From JAWKZG01 sp041396125 (GTDB lineage Bacteria > Pseudomonadota > Gammaproteobacteria > Competibacterales > Competibacteraceae): a stretch of 64,000 nt of DNA. The position numbers and the translations under genes were made by a program. The stretch is taken from contig JAWKZG010000019.1 of NCBI GenBank assembly GCA_041396125.1, forward strand, positions 1 through 64,000, in the 5' to 3' direction. Positions 16,981 to 27,256 of this stretch are shown one piece after another (the stretch's first letter is position 1; each line of letters opens with the position of its first letter). The notes under the pieces are model-generated. The model did no database searches. It was given only the letters and a program-made list of their open reading frames with translations, and was not told the origin of the DNA.

Positions 16981-19900
16981 GTGACTTTACCGCCACCCAA
17001 AACCTTCGATGAAATTCCTGAACAACTGATCGCCGCCTGGCAGCATTTGGGCGCTGAATTGAATGAGCGCAAGCTCGAATCCATGCGGCAATGCTGGCGC
17101 GACAACGAGTGCTATGTGTTTGTGCATGATCTGCGCGGCCTGATAGCAGAAAAAATCCCTGCTGAACAGCTTCCCGGCTGGACGGAAGCTATTTTGCAAC
17201 TGCTTGACGACAACCCTGATCAGGTGAGCAGGCATAGCTGGTTTTTACTGGGCGGGTTGATATATTTCCTGTCGCCGGCGGATTATCTGGGCCATCCCTT
17301 ATTGCAGCAACTGCTGCAAGATAAAGATCATTCGTTGGTGCGGGCCTGGCTGCACAATAGTGTCCGTTTGTCGGCCGAACAGCGGCTGGCACTGGTCGCC
17401 AGACTGCAACACATTACTGATCCTTTCATCCAGCGTGAAGCGGTACAGATGCTGTGCCAGAGCCGCGAATTGAGTGACGCAGAAATTCAAGAACGGGATC
17501 GCCTGCTGCTGACTGTTTTGCCAAACCTGGATAAACGGGCGTTTAAATATCCCGAGCACGAGCGGTTTTATGCCCAGACCGCGCAGCAAGTGGTGCGGGG
17601 ATTGCGCGACCCGGAACTGCTGTTGCTGCTGGCCGAACGCGGCAATGCCGCTTTGCGCAAGGCGGCTGTCGAAAAATTGGCAGAGCGGCAATCGCGCAAA
17701 AAAGGTTTATTGCCAGAGCACCTCGAGCGTGTGCAGACACTGCTGCGCGATTATCCGCAGGAGCTGGCTGAAGTCGGTGCCTATTTTGACGATCATCGTT
17801 TACTGGCCATTTTATGGGACGCCAGCCCCAAGCCCGAGGTGCGCCATGAGGTCGTCGACGGTTTGTTCCGGCAACTGGAGCAGCCGGCTGCTCTCGACCT
17901 GCTGCGTCGTTTTTTCGCCGAAGATCCAAGCCCGGTGCTGGCGCGTTTCTGGCAGGAAGACGAATACTGGAGCAGTGACGCCGGCCTGGAACTGCCGGCC
18001 CTGGAAGCGCTATGGCAGCTGCAATTGCCCGCTCTGCAGGCCCTGTTTATAAAAGTATTGGCATACCGTCTGCAGTCAGATATCGATACCCCCTGCGGCG
18101 ATTTTTACTACGAATATGACGGTCCGGCTGACCTGGACGAAGACCCGGCCGCCGCGAGCGCCTGGCAACAGCAACTGGCGCAGCGTATCGGCACACTGGT
18201 GTGTGCCGCACTGCAAGCCTATCCGGAGCAGGTCACGGACCTCAAACCAGCCTGGCTGGCCCACCTGGTACCGTATATCAATACCGCAGAACTGGTTCGC
18301 TTGCTGACACCGCACCTGCAGCCTCTGGTGGCCAAAAGCAAACCCCTGCAGCGGGCTATGCCGAGCAGCCTGGCGCAGGTTTCCCCGGCGCTCTTGAGCG
18401 AACTCGGCTGGCTGGACGATAAGCGCAAAGGCGTGCGCGATACGGGGCTGGAAGCCTTGCTCGCCAGCACTCACGAGACAGCAGCGGCGTATCTGCAGCA
18501 GTTGCAGCAGGCCAAGAAAACCAGCGATGCCGATAAAGAACGCATTCTGGACCGGCTGGTGCAACTCGGTGCAGCGGTTGACCGGCCAGAGCCTGCCGAG
18601 GCTGATCTGAGCGAGCTGCAGGCCAAGGCTGCCAAAGCCAAAATTAAACCCCAGGTCGATAAGCTCTGGAGCAGCGAGCTGGCGGCGTTACTGGCTCCTC
18701 TGGACGAAGCGCTGGGGCGCTGGATGCTGAATCTTGCGCTGGAGGCCAAAGATGGTCGCCTGCCAGGGTCGGCCAAAGCTATTCTGGCGCAGTTGACGCG
18801 GGAGCAGCAGGCACGGCTGGCGGAACATCTGCTGCAATTATGGCTGGCTCAAAATGGTGACAGCAAACTGCGCTGGCTCAATCTGTTTGTCCAGGATTGT
18901 GGCGATGACCGTCTGGTTGATCCTTTATTTGAAGCGTTCAAGGGCTGGCATAAACGGGCCAAACCGAAAGCCGTGTTTGCGATTGAAACGCTGGCGCGAC
19001 TGGACACCGCGTATGCCTTGTCGCATGTGCATGAGGTGTTCACCAAAAACAGTTATTCCTATGCGCTGTTTGACGCGGCCCGCGGAGCGCTGCGGGCGGC
19101 GGCACAACGGCGCGGTATCGAACTGAACGATCTATTCGATGAACTGACGCCGGATTTTGGCCTCGGTGCTGAAGGTCTGGTGCTGGATGTCGGCCCGTAC
19201 AGCTATACGGTGACGCTGGCCACCGATCTCAGTCTGCGTATTCGTCAGGATCAGACCGGTAAAGTCAGTAAATCCCTGCCCAAAGCCAAAGTTGCTGAAG
19301 ACCCGCAATTGCGGGCGGTTGCCGAAAGTCGTTTCAAATTTCTGCGCAGCAGTCTGAAAAAAGTTGCCAAACAGCAGGCTGTCCGACTGCGGGAAGCCTT
19401 GATCTGCGGCCGCAGCTGGCCGTATGCGCGCTGGCGCGTGCTGTTTCTGGAACATCCCTTATTGAGTATCCTCGGCCAGGGCCTGATCTGGCAGCGCTAC
19501 GATGCCGACGGCAAGGCCCAGGCCAGTTTCCGTATCAGCGAAGACCGCTCCCTGATTGATGCCGACGACGAACCGCTGACCCTGGCTGAAACCGATCGGA
19601 TCAGTCTCTGGCATCCGATCAATGCCGAGAGCGAGGACGTGGAGGGCTGGCGCACGCACTTGCAGGATTATGAAATCAAACCGCTGCTGGAGCAGGTTAA
19701 TCAGCCCTGTCTGCGGGCCAGTGCGGAGGAAATCGAGGCCGGTGTGCTGAAACAGTTCAGCGGCTGTGCCGTTGAACAATTCATCGCCAAGCGGTTTCTG
19801 GAAGGCTGGAATTACGAGATATACGACCAGGACGGCTCGCATGTATTTGGCTATCAACGCCAGTTCCCGCTGCTGGGCGTGAGCGTCAAAGTCGAAACCG

Positions 19901-20088
19901 ACGATATGGACGCTTATTCCTGGCAAGGTGCCACCACCACGATTGGCGATTTCGAGTTTTATCGGGCCGAGGAAGGGCGACACAGTAAAGTTGTGCTGAG
20001 TGAGCTGCCCGCCAGCCTGATTGCCACCATCCTCGGGCAGGCGCAGGCGCTGTGGGAGAAACGGCAGAATACCGAGGCGACAGCATGA
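16981..20088 (+). CDS. DUF4132 protein, MolR/YehI family, copy 1
   Basis: The protein has 1035 aa from a GTG at 16981, six bases after AAGGAT; a TTG 24 bp upstream is less likely. Residues ~1-700 are alpha-helical and repeat-like (HEAT-like by eye: LRKAAVEKLAERQ, LLSELGWLDDKRKGVRDTGLEALL, KAVFAIETLARLDTAYAL). Residues ~720-900 form the DUF4132 core: LFDELTPDFGLG, LDVGPYSYTVTL, KSLPKAKVAEDPQLR, CGRSWPYARW, EHPLLSILGQGLIW, and ISEDRSLIDADDEPLTL ending LWHPIN. The C-terminal ~120 residues are a separate mixed region. The E. coli relatives YehI and MolR have no settled biochemical role. A large scaffold or substrate-recognition role with MoxR and VWA is inference. Its stop overlaps the next start by 4 bp (ATGA). 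Confidence 0.83.
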   Translation: MTLPPPKTFDEIPEQLIAAWQHLGAELNERKLESMRQCWRDNECYVFVHDLRGLIAEKIPAEQLPGWTEAILQLLDDNPDQVSRHSWFLLGGLIYFLSPADYLGHPLLQQLLQDKDHSLVRAWLHNSVRLSAEQRLALVARLQHITDPFIQREAVQMLCQSRELSDAEIQERDRLLLTVLPNLDKRAFKYPEHERFYAQTAQQVVRGLRDPELLLLLAERGNAALRKAAVEKLAERQSRKKGLLPEHLERVQTLLRDYPQELAEVGAYFDDHRLLAILWDASPKPEVRHEVVDGLFRQLEQPAALDLLRRFFAEDPSPVLARFWQEDEYWSSDAGLELPALEALWQLQLPALQALFIKVLAYRLQSDIDTPCGDFYYEYDGPADLDEDPAAASAWQQQLAQRIGTLVCAALQAYPEQVTDLKPAWLAHLVPYINTAELVRLLTPHLQPLVAKSKPLQRAMPSSLAQVSPALLSELGWLDDKRKGVRDTGLEALLASTHETAAAYLQQLQQAKKTSDADKERILDRLVQLGAAVDRPEPAEADLSELQAKAAKAKIKPQVDKLWSSELAALLAPLDEALGRWMLNLALEAKDGRLPGSAKAILAQLTREQQARLAEHLLQLWLAQNGDSKLRWLNLFVQDCGDDRLVDPLFEAFKGWHKRAKPKAVFAIETLARLDTAYALSHVHEVFTKNSYSYALFDAARGALRAAAQRRGIELNDLFDELTPDFGLGAEGLVLDVGPYSYTVTLATDLSLRIRQDQTGKVSKSLPKAKVAEDPQLRAVAESRFKFLRSSLKKVAKQQAVRLREALICGRSWPYARWRVLFLEHPLLSILGQGLIWQRYDADGKAQASFRISEDRSLIDADDEPLTLAETDRISLWHPINAESEDVEGWRTHLQDYEIKPLLEQVNQPCLRASAEEIEAGVLKQFSGCAVEQFIAKRFLEGWNYEIYDQDGSHVFGYQRQFPLLGVSVKVETDDMDAYSWQGATTTIGDFEFYRAEEGRHSKVVLSELPASLIATILGQAQALWEKRQNTEATA

Positions 20089-23000
20089 TCCCGGCTGTCG
20101 CCAACAAGCTGCAGCAACTACCGGCGGTCATCAGCGCCGCATACCAGCAAATCGACCCCGCCAGTACAGCATTACGGACGGCTATCGAGGGCTATTGGCA
20201 GCCGGGTATCGCAGCGGCAGAACTGGCCGCCACCGAGCCTGCATTGTGGGCTTTTATTACCGCGCACACCCGCAACTGGGACGACAGTCTGGGCTATGAC
20301 GGGTGGCTGGCTGATATATCCGCGCTACTGCGGGCAGTGGACGATCCGGCCCTGCGGCGCAGTTATCACGAAAAACTGCTGGCGTTACTCGCACCGTTGA
20401 TGCCGCTGCCTGAACTTTTGCGGCTGCGCGATCTGCGCCCGGATGGCTGGCAGCCTGCGCAGCTGAACAATCTGAGAGACCTGGAACGCTGGCTGGAAGC
20501 TCACAGCAACCCCTATACCCGTGATTCGGAACAGCGCGACGACCCTGCGTTTCCAACAGCTACCGAGCTGCAGCCAGAAACACTGCAAGCGGAAATCCGT
20601 GCGTTCATTGAGACGCTGCAACAGGCAGACTATCAAGGTGCGGATGCCGCCTTAGAGGCGTTTGACGCGCACCGTGAGGTACGGGTGCAGATGGATGCCT
20701 ACGATCTGCACCGCTGGTTGCGCTGGCAAAGCGTGCTGCTGGTGGATCGCTGGGTAGAGCGTGGTCTGTTCGATCCGGTCAGCTGGTGGGATGCGCTGCT
20801 GAGTCAGGCTGATCCGATTCGCTATGTCCGTGATGTCATCAGCAGCGAGGCGCAAGCGATATTTTCCTATCGGGTGGTGCATATTGCCCGGCGTTTGGCC
20901 GCTGATTCCGCTTTGCTGGCGCGGTTCTGTGCCCAGGCTGATGCGAACAGCGTGAAGCAGATCATTGAACTCAAAGACAATCCGCTGCTGATCGATGGCG
21001 CAAGCTGGTTGCGATTGGTACAGCACACGCTGCCACGAGGGTTTTTCCCCAGCTGTCGGGAGCGTCCGCCAGCGGCGCAGATTCATACGGTTCTGCAGCC
21101 CTTGTTCAATGACATTAGCGACCCGGAACTGGCCCAGCGTGTTGGCCAGACGATGCTGCATGCAGAACTCGACAGTGACGCGATCCGGGCGGTTATCGGG
21201 CATTGCCTGTCGCTGTGTCAGCAGAGCGGCAAGAATCCAAGGTCTTATTATTGGAACAGTCTGCTCGCGACCGTGCAGGATCGTGCACTGCTGCGCGAGT
21301 TGCTGGAGCTGGACAATGATGCGTTGCGCGATGGCGTGTTATCGCGTTACCGGGATCTGCTGGGCCGGGATGCCAGTTGGGAAGAGTTATATGACTTCGC
21401 CGCCCGTCATCCGGATGCGATCCAGCGTGTGTCGCCTGGCCAGATTGATGTGCCACTGTGGCGTATTCTCTGGCAAAGCGATGTTATCCGTGCCGGGACT
21501 GGGCCAGGGCTCAGCTCTGCAATAAGCTTGCCCGCTTACGCGAAAAAGACGGCCCTGCCGAGCCTTTAATCGCGCTATTTAAAGAGATGGCGGCGACGGA
21601 TTTAAACGGTTTGCTGAGCTATTTGCGGGAGCGTTTTATCAATGGCTGGGCCGATTTCCGCGCCTATAGCACAACACTGCTGTGGCAGCAGCATCTGCCT
21701 GAGCTCGATCCGCTGCTGTTGGAGCTTTTGGCCGACAAAGATGGCAATGCGTGCGATGTATCGGAACTGGCCCTGGCGCGGGAGATTATCACGGCCCGGC
21801 CCGATTATATCGGCAATCTCAAACCTGGCCAGCTGAGCAGTCTGCTACCGGGTTTCGACCAGGGGCTGGTCGTCCAGACTGCGCCTATGCTGCTCGCTGT
21901 ACTCAGTAAAAGCACGGCGCAAATATTGCGCGAAGCGCTGGTGGAACTGTTCAGTCGCTGTGAGGTGGGGCTGCTGGAACAACTCGGCTGGCTGGATAAT
22001 AAAACCAAGAATGTGCGGCAGGCCTGCCTGGAGATTCTGTTGCGTCATCCCGATCCTGCGGCACGCGAACCTCTGCGTCGTCTGTGTCAGGCGAAAGGGC
22101 TGGATCAGACCGGTCGCGACCGGATTCTGGATCACCTGGAAGCCCACGGCGAGGATGTCAGCGAACTGGACCTCATGAGCGCCGATGTGCTAGCTGCAGC
22201 GCTGACCCAGGCGCAGGCTTTGAAGCGGGTCAGCAAGGCCGTGGAGGGCGTTTACAGCGATGCGCTGGCACAGCGGATGCCCAGCCTGGAGCCGATTATC
22301 CTGCGTTGGTTGCTGCAACAGCTGGCAACCGCGCCGGACGGGACGATACCGCGCTCGGTCAAACGGGTCTGGGACAACTGTCCGGCACTGGAACGAGTCA
22401 GTCTGCTGGATGCCTTACTGCAGCATTGGCTGGCGCAGGACGGTGATCCCAAACTGAACTGGCTGCTGCGATTGCTGCCGCTGGGTGGCGATGACCGTCT
22501 GGTCGGGCCGTTACAGGATGCAGTCAAAGCCTGGTATAAAAAACGTAAACCGCGCGCTGTGCAGGCGGTGAAAGCGCTGGCCAGCATCGACACCACGTTT
22601 GCCTTGTCCCAGGTTCAGGCAATCTCGGAAACGCGCAAATATACCGATATTTTAATCCAGACTGCACGCGAGGAACTGCAGCGGGCGGCACAGCGGCGAC
22701 AGATTCCGCTGCGTAATCTGTACGATGAATTGGTGCCGGATTTCGGCCTGGGTAATGCCGACGGCCTGGCGCTGGACGTCGGGCCTTATGCATACCGGGT
22801 CGTTTTGCGTGGCGATCTGAGCCTGCAGGTGATCAATCCGCAGGGTAAGGCCAGTAAAAGCCTGCCCAAGGCGAAAGCCGGGGAAGATCCGCTGCTGCGT
22901 GCGGATGCCGAAGCTCGTTTCAAACGCCTGCGCAAGGATCTGAAAACGGTCGCCGACCAGCAGCTGAAACGTCTTCCCGGTCTGTTGATGAGTGGCCGCA

Positions 23001-23710
23001 GCTGGCCAGCCGAACGTTGGTGCAAGCAATTTACAGAGCATCCGCTGTTTCGCAGTCTGGCGCAAAGCCTGATCTGGTCGCGGCGCGGGCCGGATGGCAC
23101 TGTGCTGGGCAGTTTCCGGCTGGCGGAGGATCTAAGCCTGATCGATTATGAGGACGAGCCGGTCGAACTGGCTGAGTCCGAGCAAATTGCGCTGTGGCAT
23201 CCAATCGATTCCGATACGACAGTTAGTGAGGCCTGGCGGCAGCATCTGGACGATTACGCGCTGAGCCCGGTACTGTCCCAGGTTGATCTGCCGGTGTTGC
23301 GACTGCAGCCGGAGTGGCAGAAAGAGGCGGCGCTGATCGCTTATCAGGGACACACCCTGAGCATGGGGAAATTCAAGGGATTAATGACGCGCTGGGGTTA
23401 TCGGGTGGGTGCAACCGAGGACGGCGGCTATATTTACGAGCACGTTTTAGTGCTGGAAGAGGCACAGTTACAGGTTGAACTGGTGCATACCGCCATGCCC
23501 GCCTGGTTCGATCAGGATCACACGATTGCCCTGGATCGCATGACCGTCTACGCCATCGCTGATGCCAGTCGCAAGCAATATGGTGTTAAGCGAGGGCAGG
23601 GGATCGAGCCGCAGCAGCTACCGCCGGCTATGCTCTCCATGCTGTTGGCGCAATGGCAGGAACTGGCGCAGAGCGGGGAAGGGTACCGGGCGGATTGGGG
23701 CAAACTATAA
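20085..23710 (+). CDS. DUF4132 protein, MolR/YehI family, copy 2, one apparent frameshift
   Basis: The product is ~1208 aa when read through one missing base near 21490, where DVIRA in one frame passes to RDWARAQLCNKLARL in the next. It is a diverged tandem paralogue of the preceding gene. Shared blocks include LLEQLGWLDNKTKNVRQACL, PRAVQAVKALASIDTTFALS, LYDELVPDFGLG, LDVGPYAYRVVL, KSLPKAKAGEDPLLRAD, SGRSWPAERW and LAEDLSLIDYEDEPVEL. Its N-terminus (residues 1-470) is different and longer. The protein is helical-repeat-like with no membrane segment. The start is in an ATGA overlap and the stop lies just before the DUF5682 gene, so all are coupled. Function is unknown. Confidence 0.82.
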
Positions 23711-23713
23711 GTG

Positions 23714-26124
23714 ATGACTACACCCGATGTGGCGGACCTGCCGCAGCGACTGGCGCATATTCCCGCCAGCCCGCAGTTGCGGCTGGTGCCGGTACGGCAT
23801 CACAGTCCGGCCTGCGCCAAACATGTGCAGACTCTGATCCAGCAAGATAAACCCGAAATTATCCTGATCGAGGGTCCGGCTGATGCGACCCCCTTAATGC
23901 CGTATCTGGCCGAGACTGATGCCAGGCCGCCGCTGGCTTTGTATTGTTATTATGTTGCCAAACCCAGTGCAACGGACGGCGACGAGCTGGCCGGTGCGGC
24001 CTTACGGCACCGCAGTTTTTATCCGCTGGCGGCATTTTCGCCGGAATGGGTGGCCATCCGGGAAGGTGCCAGGCAAGGCGCGGAACTGCGTTTTATCGAT
24101 ATGCCTTACCCGGAACAACTGGCGCTGGGCGAACAAACCCCGGCCGGGTCGGACGGACATGAACTCAGCCTGCTGGACGAGCGCGCTCTGGCGCAGGCTG
24201 ATCCGACCAGCCGTATGGTCGAGCTGAGCGGTTGCCGCGATTTTAATGAATGGTGGGACCGTTACTTCGAATCCGGTGCGATGGCGCTGACACCGGAGGA
24301 TTATTTTCACAATGTGCTGGGCTGGTGTCTGTTGTTGCGCGATGCCAGTCAACAGCAACGCGATACCGCCAATACTCAGCGCGAGCACTACATGGCGGCG
24401 CAAATCCAGACTGCCATAGCGACAGGTAAACGCTGCCTGGTGTTGACCGGCGGTTATCACACCGAAGCTATCGCACAACAACTGCAGCAGCCTGCAGCGG
24501 CCACCCGTGTGGTGACAGCCTCATCTATAGGAAACACAAACGGGGAGCGCGGCTTGTATTTGGTGCCGTATACCTTGCACCGGCTGGACAGTGCTAATGA
24601 CTACAGCGCCGGTATTCCGCACTGCGGCTATTATCAGGAAGTCTGGCAGCAATATAAGCGGGTCGGGCTGGAGGCGCACCACATGGCCGCGCAGCGGGTG
24701 GCGCTGCGGGTCGGCCATGCTTTGCAGGCGCGCGGCGAAACGGTTTCCCTGCCGGACTGCATCGAAGCTGTTGCGCTCAGCCGGCGTCTGGCGGCCTTGC
24801 GCGGTACGCCGCCGGGGCGTCCGGAAATTCTCGATGCCATGCTGACGGCTCTGGTCAAAGACAGTCACAGCCGCGATGAGCTGGATCGGCTGGCGCGTTA
24901 TCTCAGTGCCGATCAGGTTGGCCGCGTCCCGAAGCCTATCCGGTCGCGCCTCTGGTGGAGGATTTCCGGCGTCAGTGCCAACTTTACAAATTGCCGCTCA
25001 GTCCTTTGGCGGCGCAGGAAAAGCGGCTGGATATTTACCGCTCGGCACGGCACCGGAACATCTCGCGCCTGCTGCATCAATTGCATTTTCTAGATACCCC
25101 TTATGCCACCCTGAGCGCCGGTCCCGATTTCGCGGCCGGGGTTGATCTGGAACGGGTACGGGAAATCTGGCAGGTGCAGTGGACACCGGCCACCGAGGCG
25201 CTGCTGACCGAACGCATGGCGTATGGTGCCCAGCTGGCCGAAGCGGCCCTGAATGTGCTGCGCGAGCAATTACAAAACGATCCCCGCGTCGCACCGCAAT
25301 GCCTGATAGAAGCCTTGCGCATGGGCTTGCACGCAGCGCTGGATCAGGTGCTGACGCATATCGAACAGTGGCTCAATCTGGAAAACGAATTTCCGGCCCT
25401 GGTGCGCGGTTTAAACCTGCTGCATCTGGCCTACAGTGCCCGCAATGCACTAGCGGCCCGCTCCTTACCGGAGCTGGAGGTGCTATTGCGCGCCTGTTTC
25501 GAGCGCGCCTGCCTGCGCCTGAACTGGCTGGGACAGATGGATGAAGAAGCCGCGCTGGCCTGTATGCAGGCGCTGGGAGATCTGAACGGTCTGGCCCAGG
25601 CCAATTCTGCGCAATACGCCTGGGCCGATGTGGATTTATTCATCCGCTGTGTTGAAACCCTGCAACGCGCCACGCTGCCGCCACAATTGCAGGGGCAGGC
25701 GGTGGCGATTCTGAGTGTGCGTCAGGTCTGGAGCGAAACGCAAACCCGGCAGGCCTTGCAACAGGCTTTGCAGGAAGTGCAGCTCAGCCCGGATTATCTG
25801 GGGGGCTATTTATTGGGCTTTTTACCGATTGGACGCAGCTTGTTAATCCAGTCGCCGGATCTGGTTGATGCGATCGGGCAGGTTATTCTGGACTGGGATG
25901 AAGAGGTATTTCTGGCTACCTTGCCCGGCTTGCGGCTGGCGTTTACCCGTCTGAAACCGCGTGAGACCGTGGCACTGGCAGAGCTTATCGGGCGTTTGCT
26001 CGGTGGTCAGGCACCGGATGTACACAGCAAGCTGGTCTGGTCCGTCAGCGAGCTGGCGCAATTGCGGCAACTGCGTCTGCAAACCCAACAGGCGCTGGGG
26101 CACTGGGGATTTGGCGATGAGTGA
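23714..26124 (+). CDS. DUF5682 family protein (YehM-like), one apparent frameshift
   Basis: The product is ~803 aa. The ATG at 23714 (or GTG 23711) directly follows the previous stop. A single missing base near 24928 splits it: GRVP in the first frame continues as PEAYPVAPLVEDFRRQ in the second. The N-terminal ~270 residues have conserved polar motifs suggesting an enzyme: PVRHHSPACAKHV (~25-37), ILIEGPADATPLMPYL (~52-67), RFIDMPY and LTGGYHTEAIA (~240-250). The spacing and the VRHHSP/EGPAD/GGYH set recall TIKI/TraB/EreA-type metal-dependent hydrolase folds, a resemblance that needs structure prediction. The remaining ~400 residues are helical. It overlaps the VWA gene by 8 bp. Confidence 0.78.
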
Positions 26125-27256
26125 AGAATTACGCCGGCGCTGGCGGCTAATTTTGGGATCGTACAGCGAGCAGTCCCTGGGGGGGGAAGGGCAGTGCCTG
26201 GACGGGACGGACCAGCAGCGCGAACAGGCGCTGGATTATTTATACGACCGTGAATATGAGGAACGTGAATACGGTGCGGACAATAGTGCTGACAGCCGCC
26301 AGGGCGGTCGCGGTGCCAGCCGCCTGAATGCTCCGCGCTGGCTGAGTAAAGTGCGTGAGTTGTTTCCGCACAGCACCGCAGAAACCCTGCAAAAACAGGC
26401 GCTGGAGCGTTACGGTCTGGATGAATTACTGACCGACCCCGCGGTGCTGGAACAGGCTACACCCTCGCTGGATTTAGTACGCACACTGTTGAGTTGCCGC
26501 TCACTTCTGCCGCCTGCAGCGATGAGCACCGTGCGTCGGATTATCCGCCAGGTGGTGCGCGAGCTGGAGCAAAAACTGGCCCAGAAAGTACGCAACAGTA
26601 TTATGGGGGTGCGCCTGCGCGGCCAGCATGGCGGTCGCCCCAGTCTGGCCAATCTGGACTGGCCGACTACTTTGCGGCGCAATCTCAAGCATTTCAACCA
26701 GGAACACGACACGCTGGTGCTGGAACGGCTGTTCTTCCTGCAGCGGCAGCAGCGCAAATTGCGCTGGGACATTATTGTGCTGGTCGATCAGAGCGGCTCG
26801 ATGCTGGATTCGGTGATTCACAGCGCGGTGCTGGCGGCGATCTTCACCAGTCTGCAAACTCTGCGCACCCGCCTGGTCTTGTTTGATACCAGCGTGGTCG
26901 ATGTGAGCGAACAGATCGGCGATCCGGTTGAGGTACTATTGGGTGTCCAGCTGGGCGGCGGCACCGATATCGCCCTGGCGATGCAGTATGCCGCTGGCCG
27001 GGTCGAGAATCCGCGCCGTACCCTGCTGGTGCTGATCAGCGATTTTTACGAAGGCGGCGACAGCAGTGCCTTGCTGAAAACTACCCTGCGACTGCATGAA
27101 AGCGGAGTGAAACTGCTGGGACTGGCGGCGCTGGATGAGCGTGCCGAACCGGATTATGACCACAAACTGGCGCAGCAGCTGGCCAACCGGGGTATGGAAA
27201 TCGGCGCGATGACACCGGATCAACTGGCCGAGTGGGTAGGGCGGACCATTCACTGA
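26117..27256 (+). CDS. VWA domain protein (YehP/CoxE-like), MIDAS intact
   Basis: The protein has 379 aa and starts inside the end of the DUF5682 gene. Residues ~216-375 form a von Willebrand A domain with a complete metal site: DQSGS (D224, S226, S228), a GGGTDI threonine at ~283, and LVLISDFYEGGD with aspartate ~308. The N-terminal 200 residues are helical, with a basic patch (RNSIMGVRLRGQHGGRP). There is no signal peptide. VWA proteins with an intact MIDAS typically bind the MoxR ATPase and link it to a client protein, here plausibly one of the DUF4132 or SWIM proteins (inference). The stop overlaps the next ATG (TGATG). Confidence 0.87.
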   Translation: MSEELRRRWRLILGSYSEQSLGGEGQCLDGTDQQREQALDYLYDREYEEREYGADNSADSRQGGRGASRLNAPRWLSKVRELFPHSTAETLQKQALERYGLDELLTDPAVLEQATPSLDLVRTLLSCRSLLPPAAMSTVRRIIRQVVRELEQKLAQKVRNSIMGVRLRGQHGGRPSLANLDWPTTLRRNLKHFNQEHDTLVLERLFFLQRQQRKLRWDIIVLVDQSGSMLDSVIHSAVLAAIFTSLQTLRTRLVLFDTSVVDVSEQIGDPVEVLLGVQLGGGTDIALAMQYAAGRVENPRRTLLVLISDFYEGGDSSALLKTTLRLHESGVKLLGLAALDERAEPDYDHKLAQQLANRGMEIGAMTPDQLAEWVGRTIH

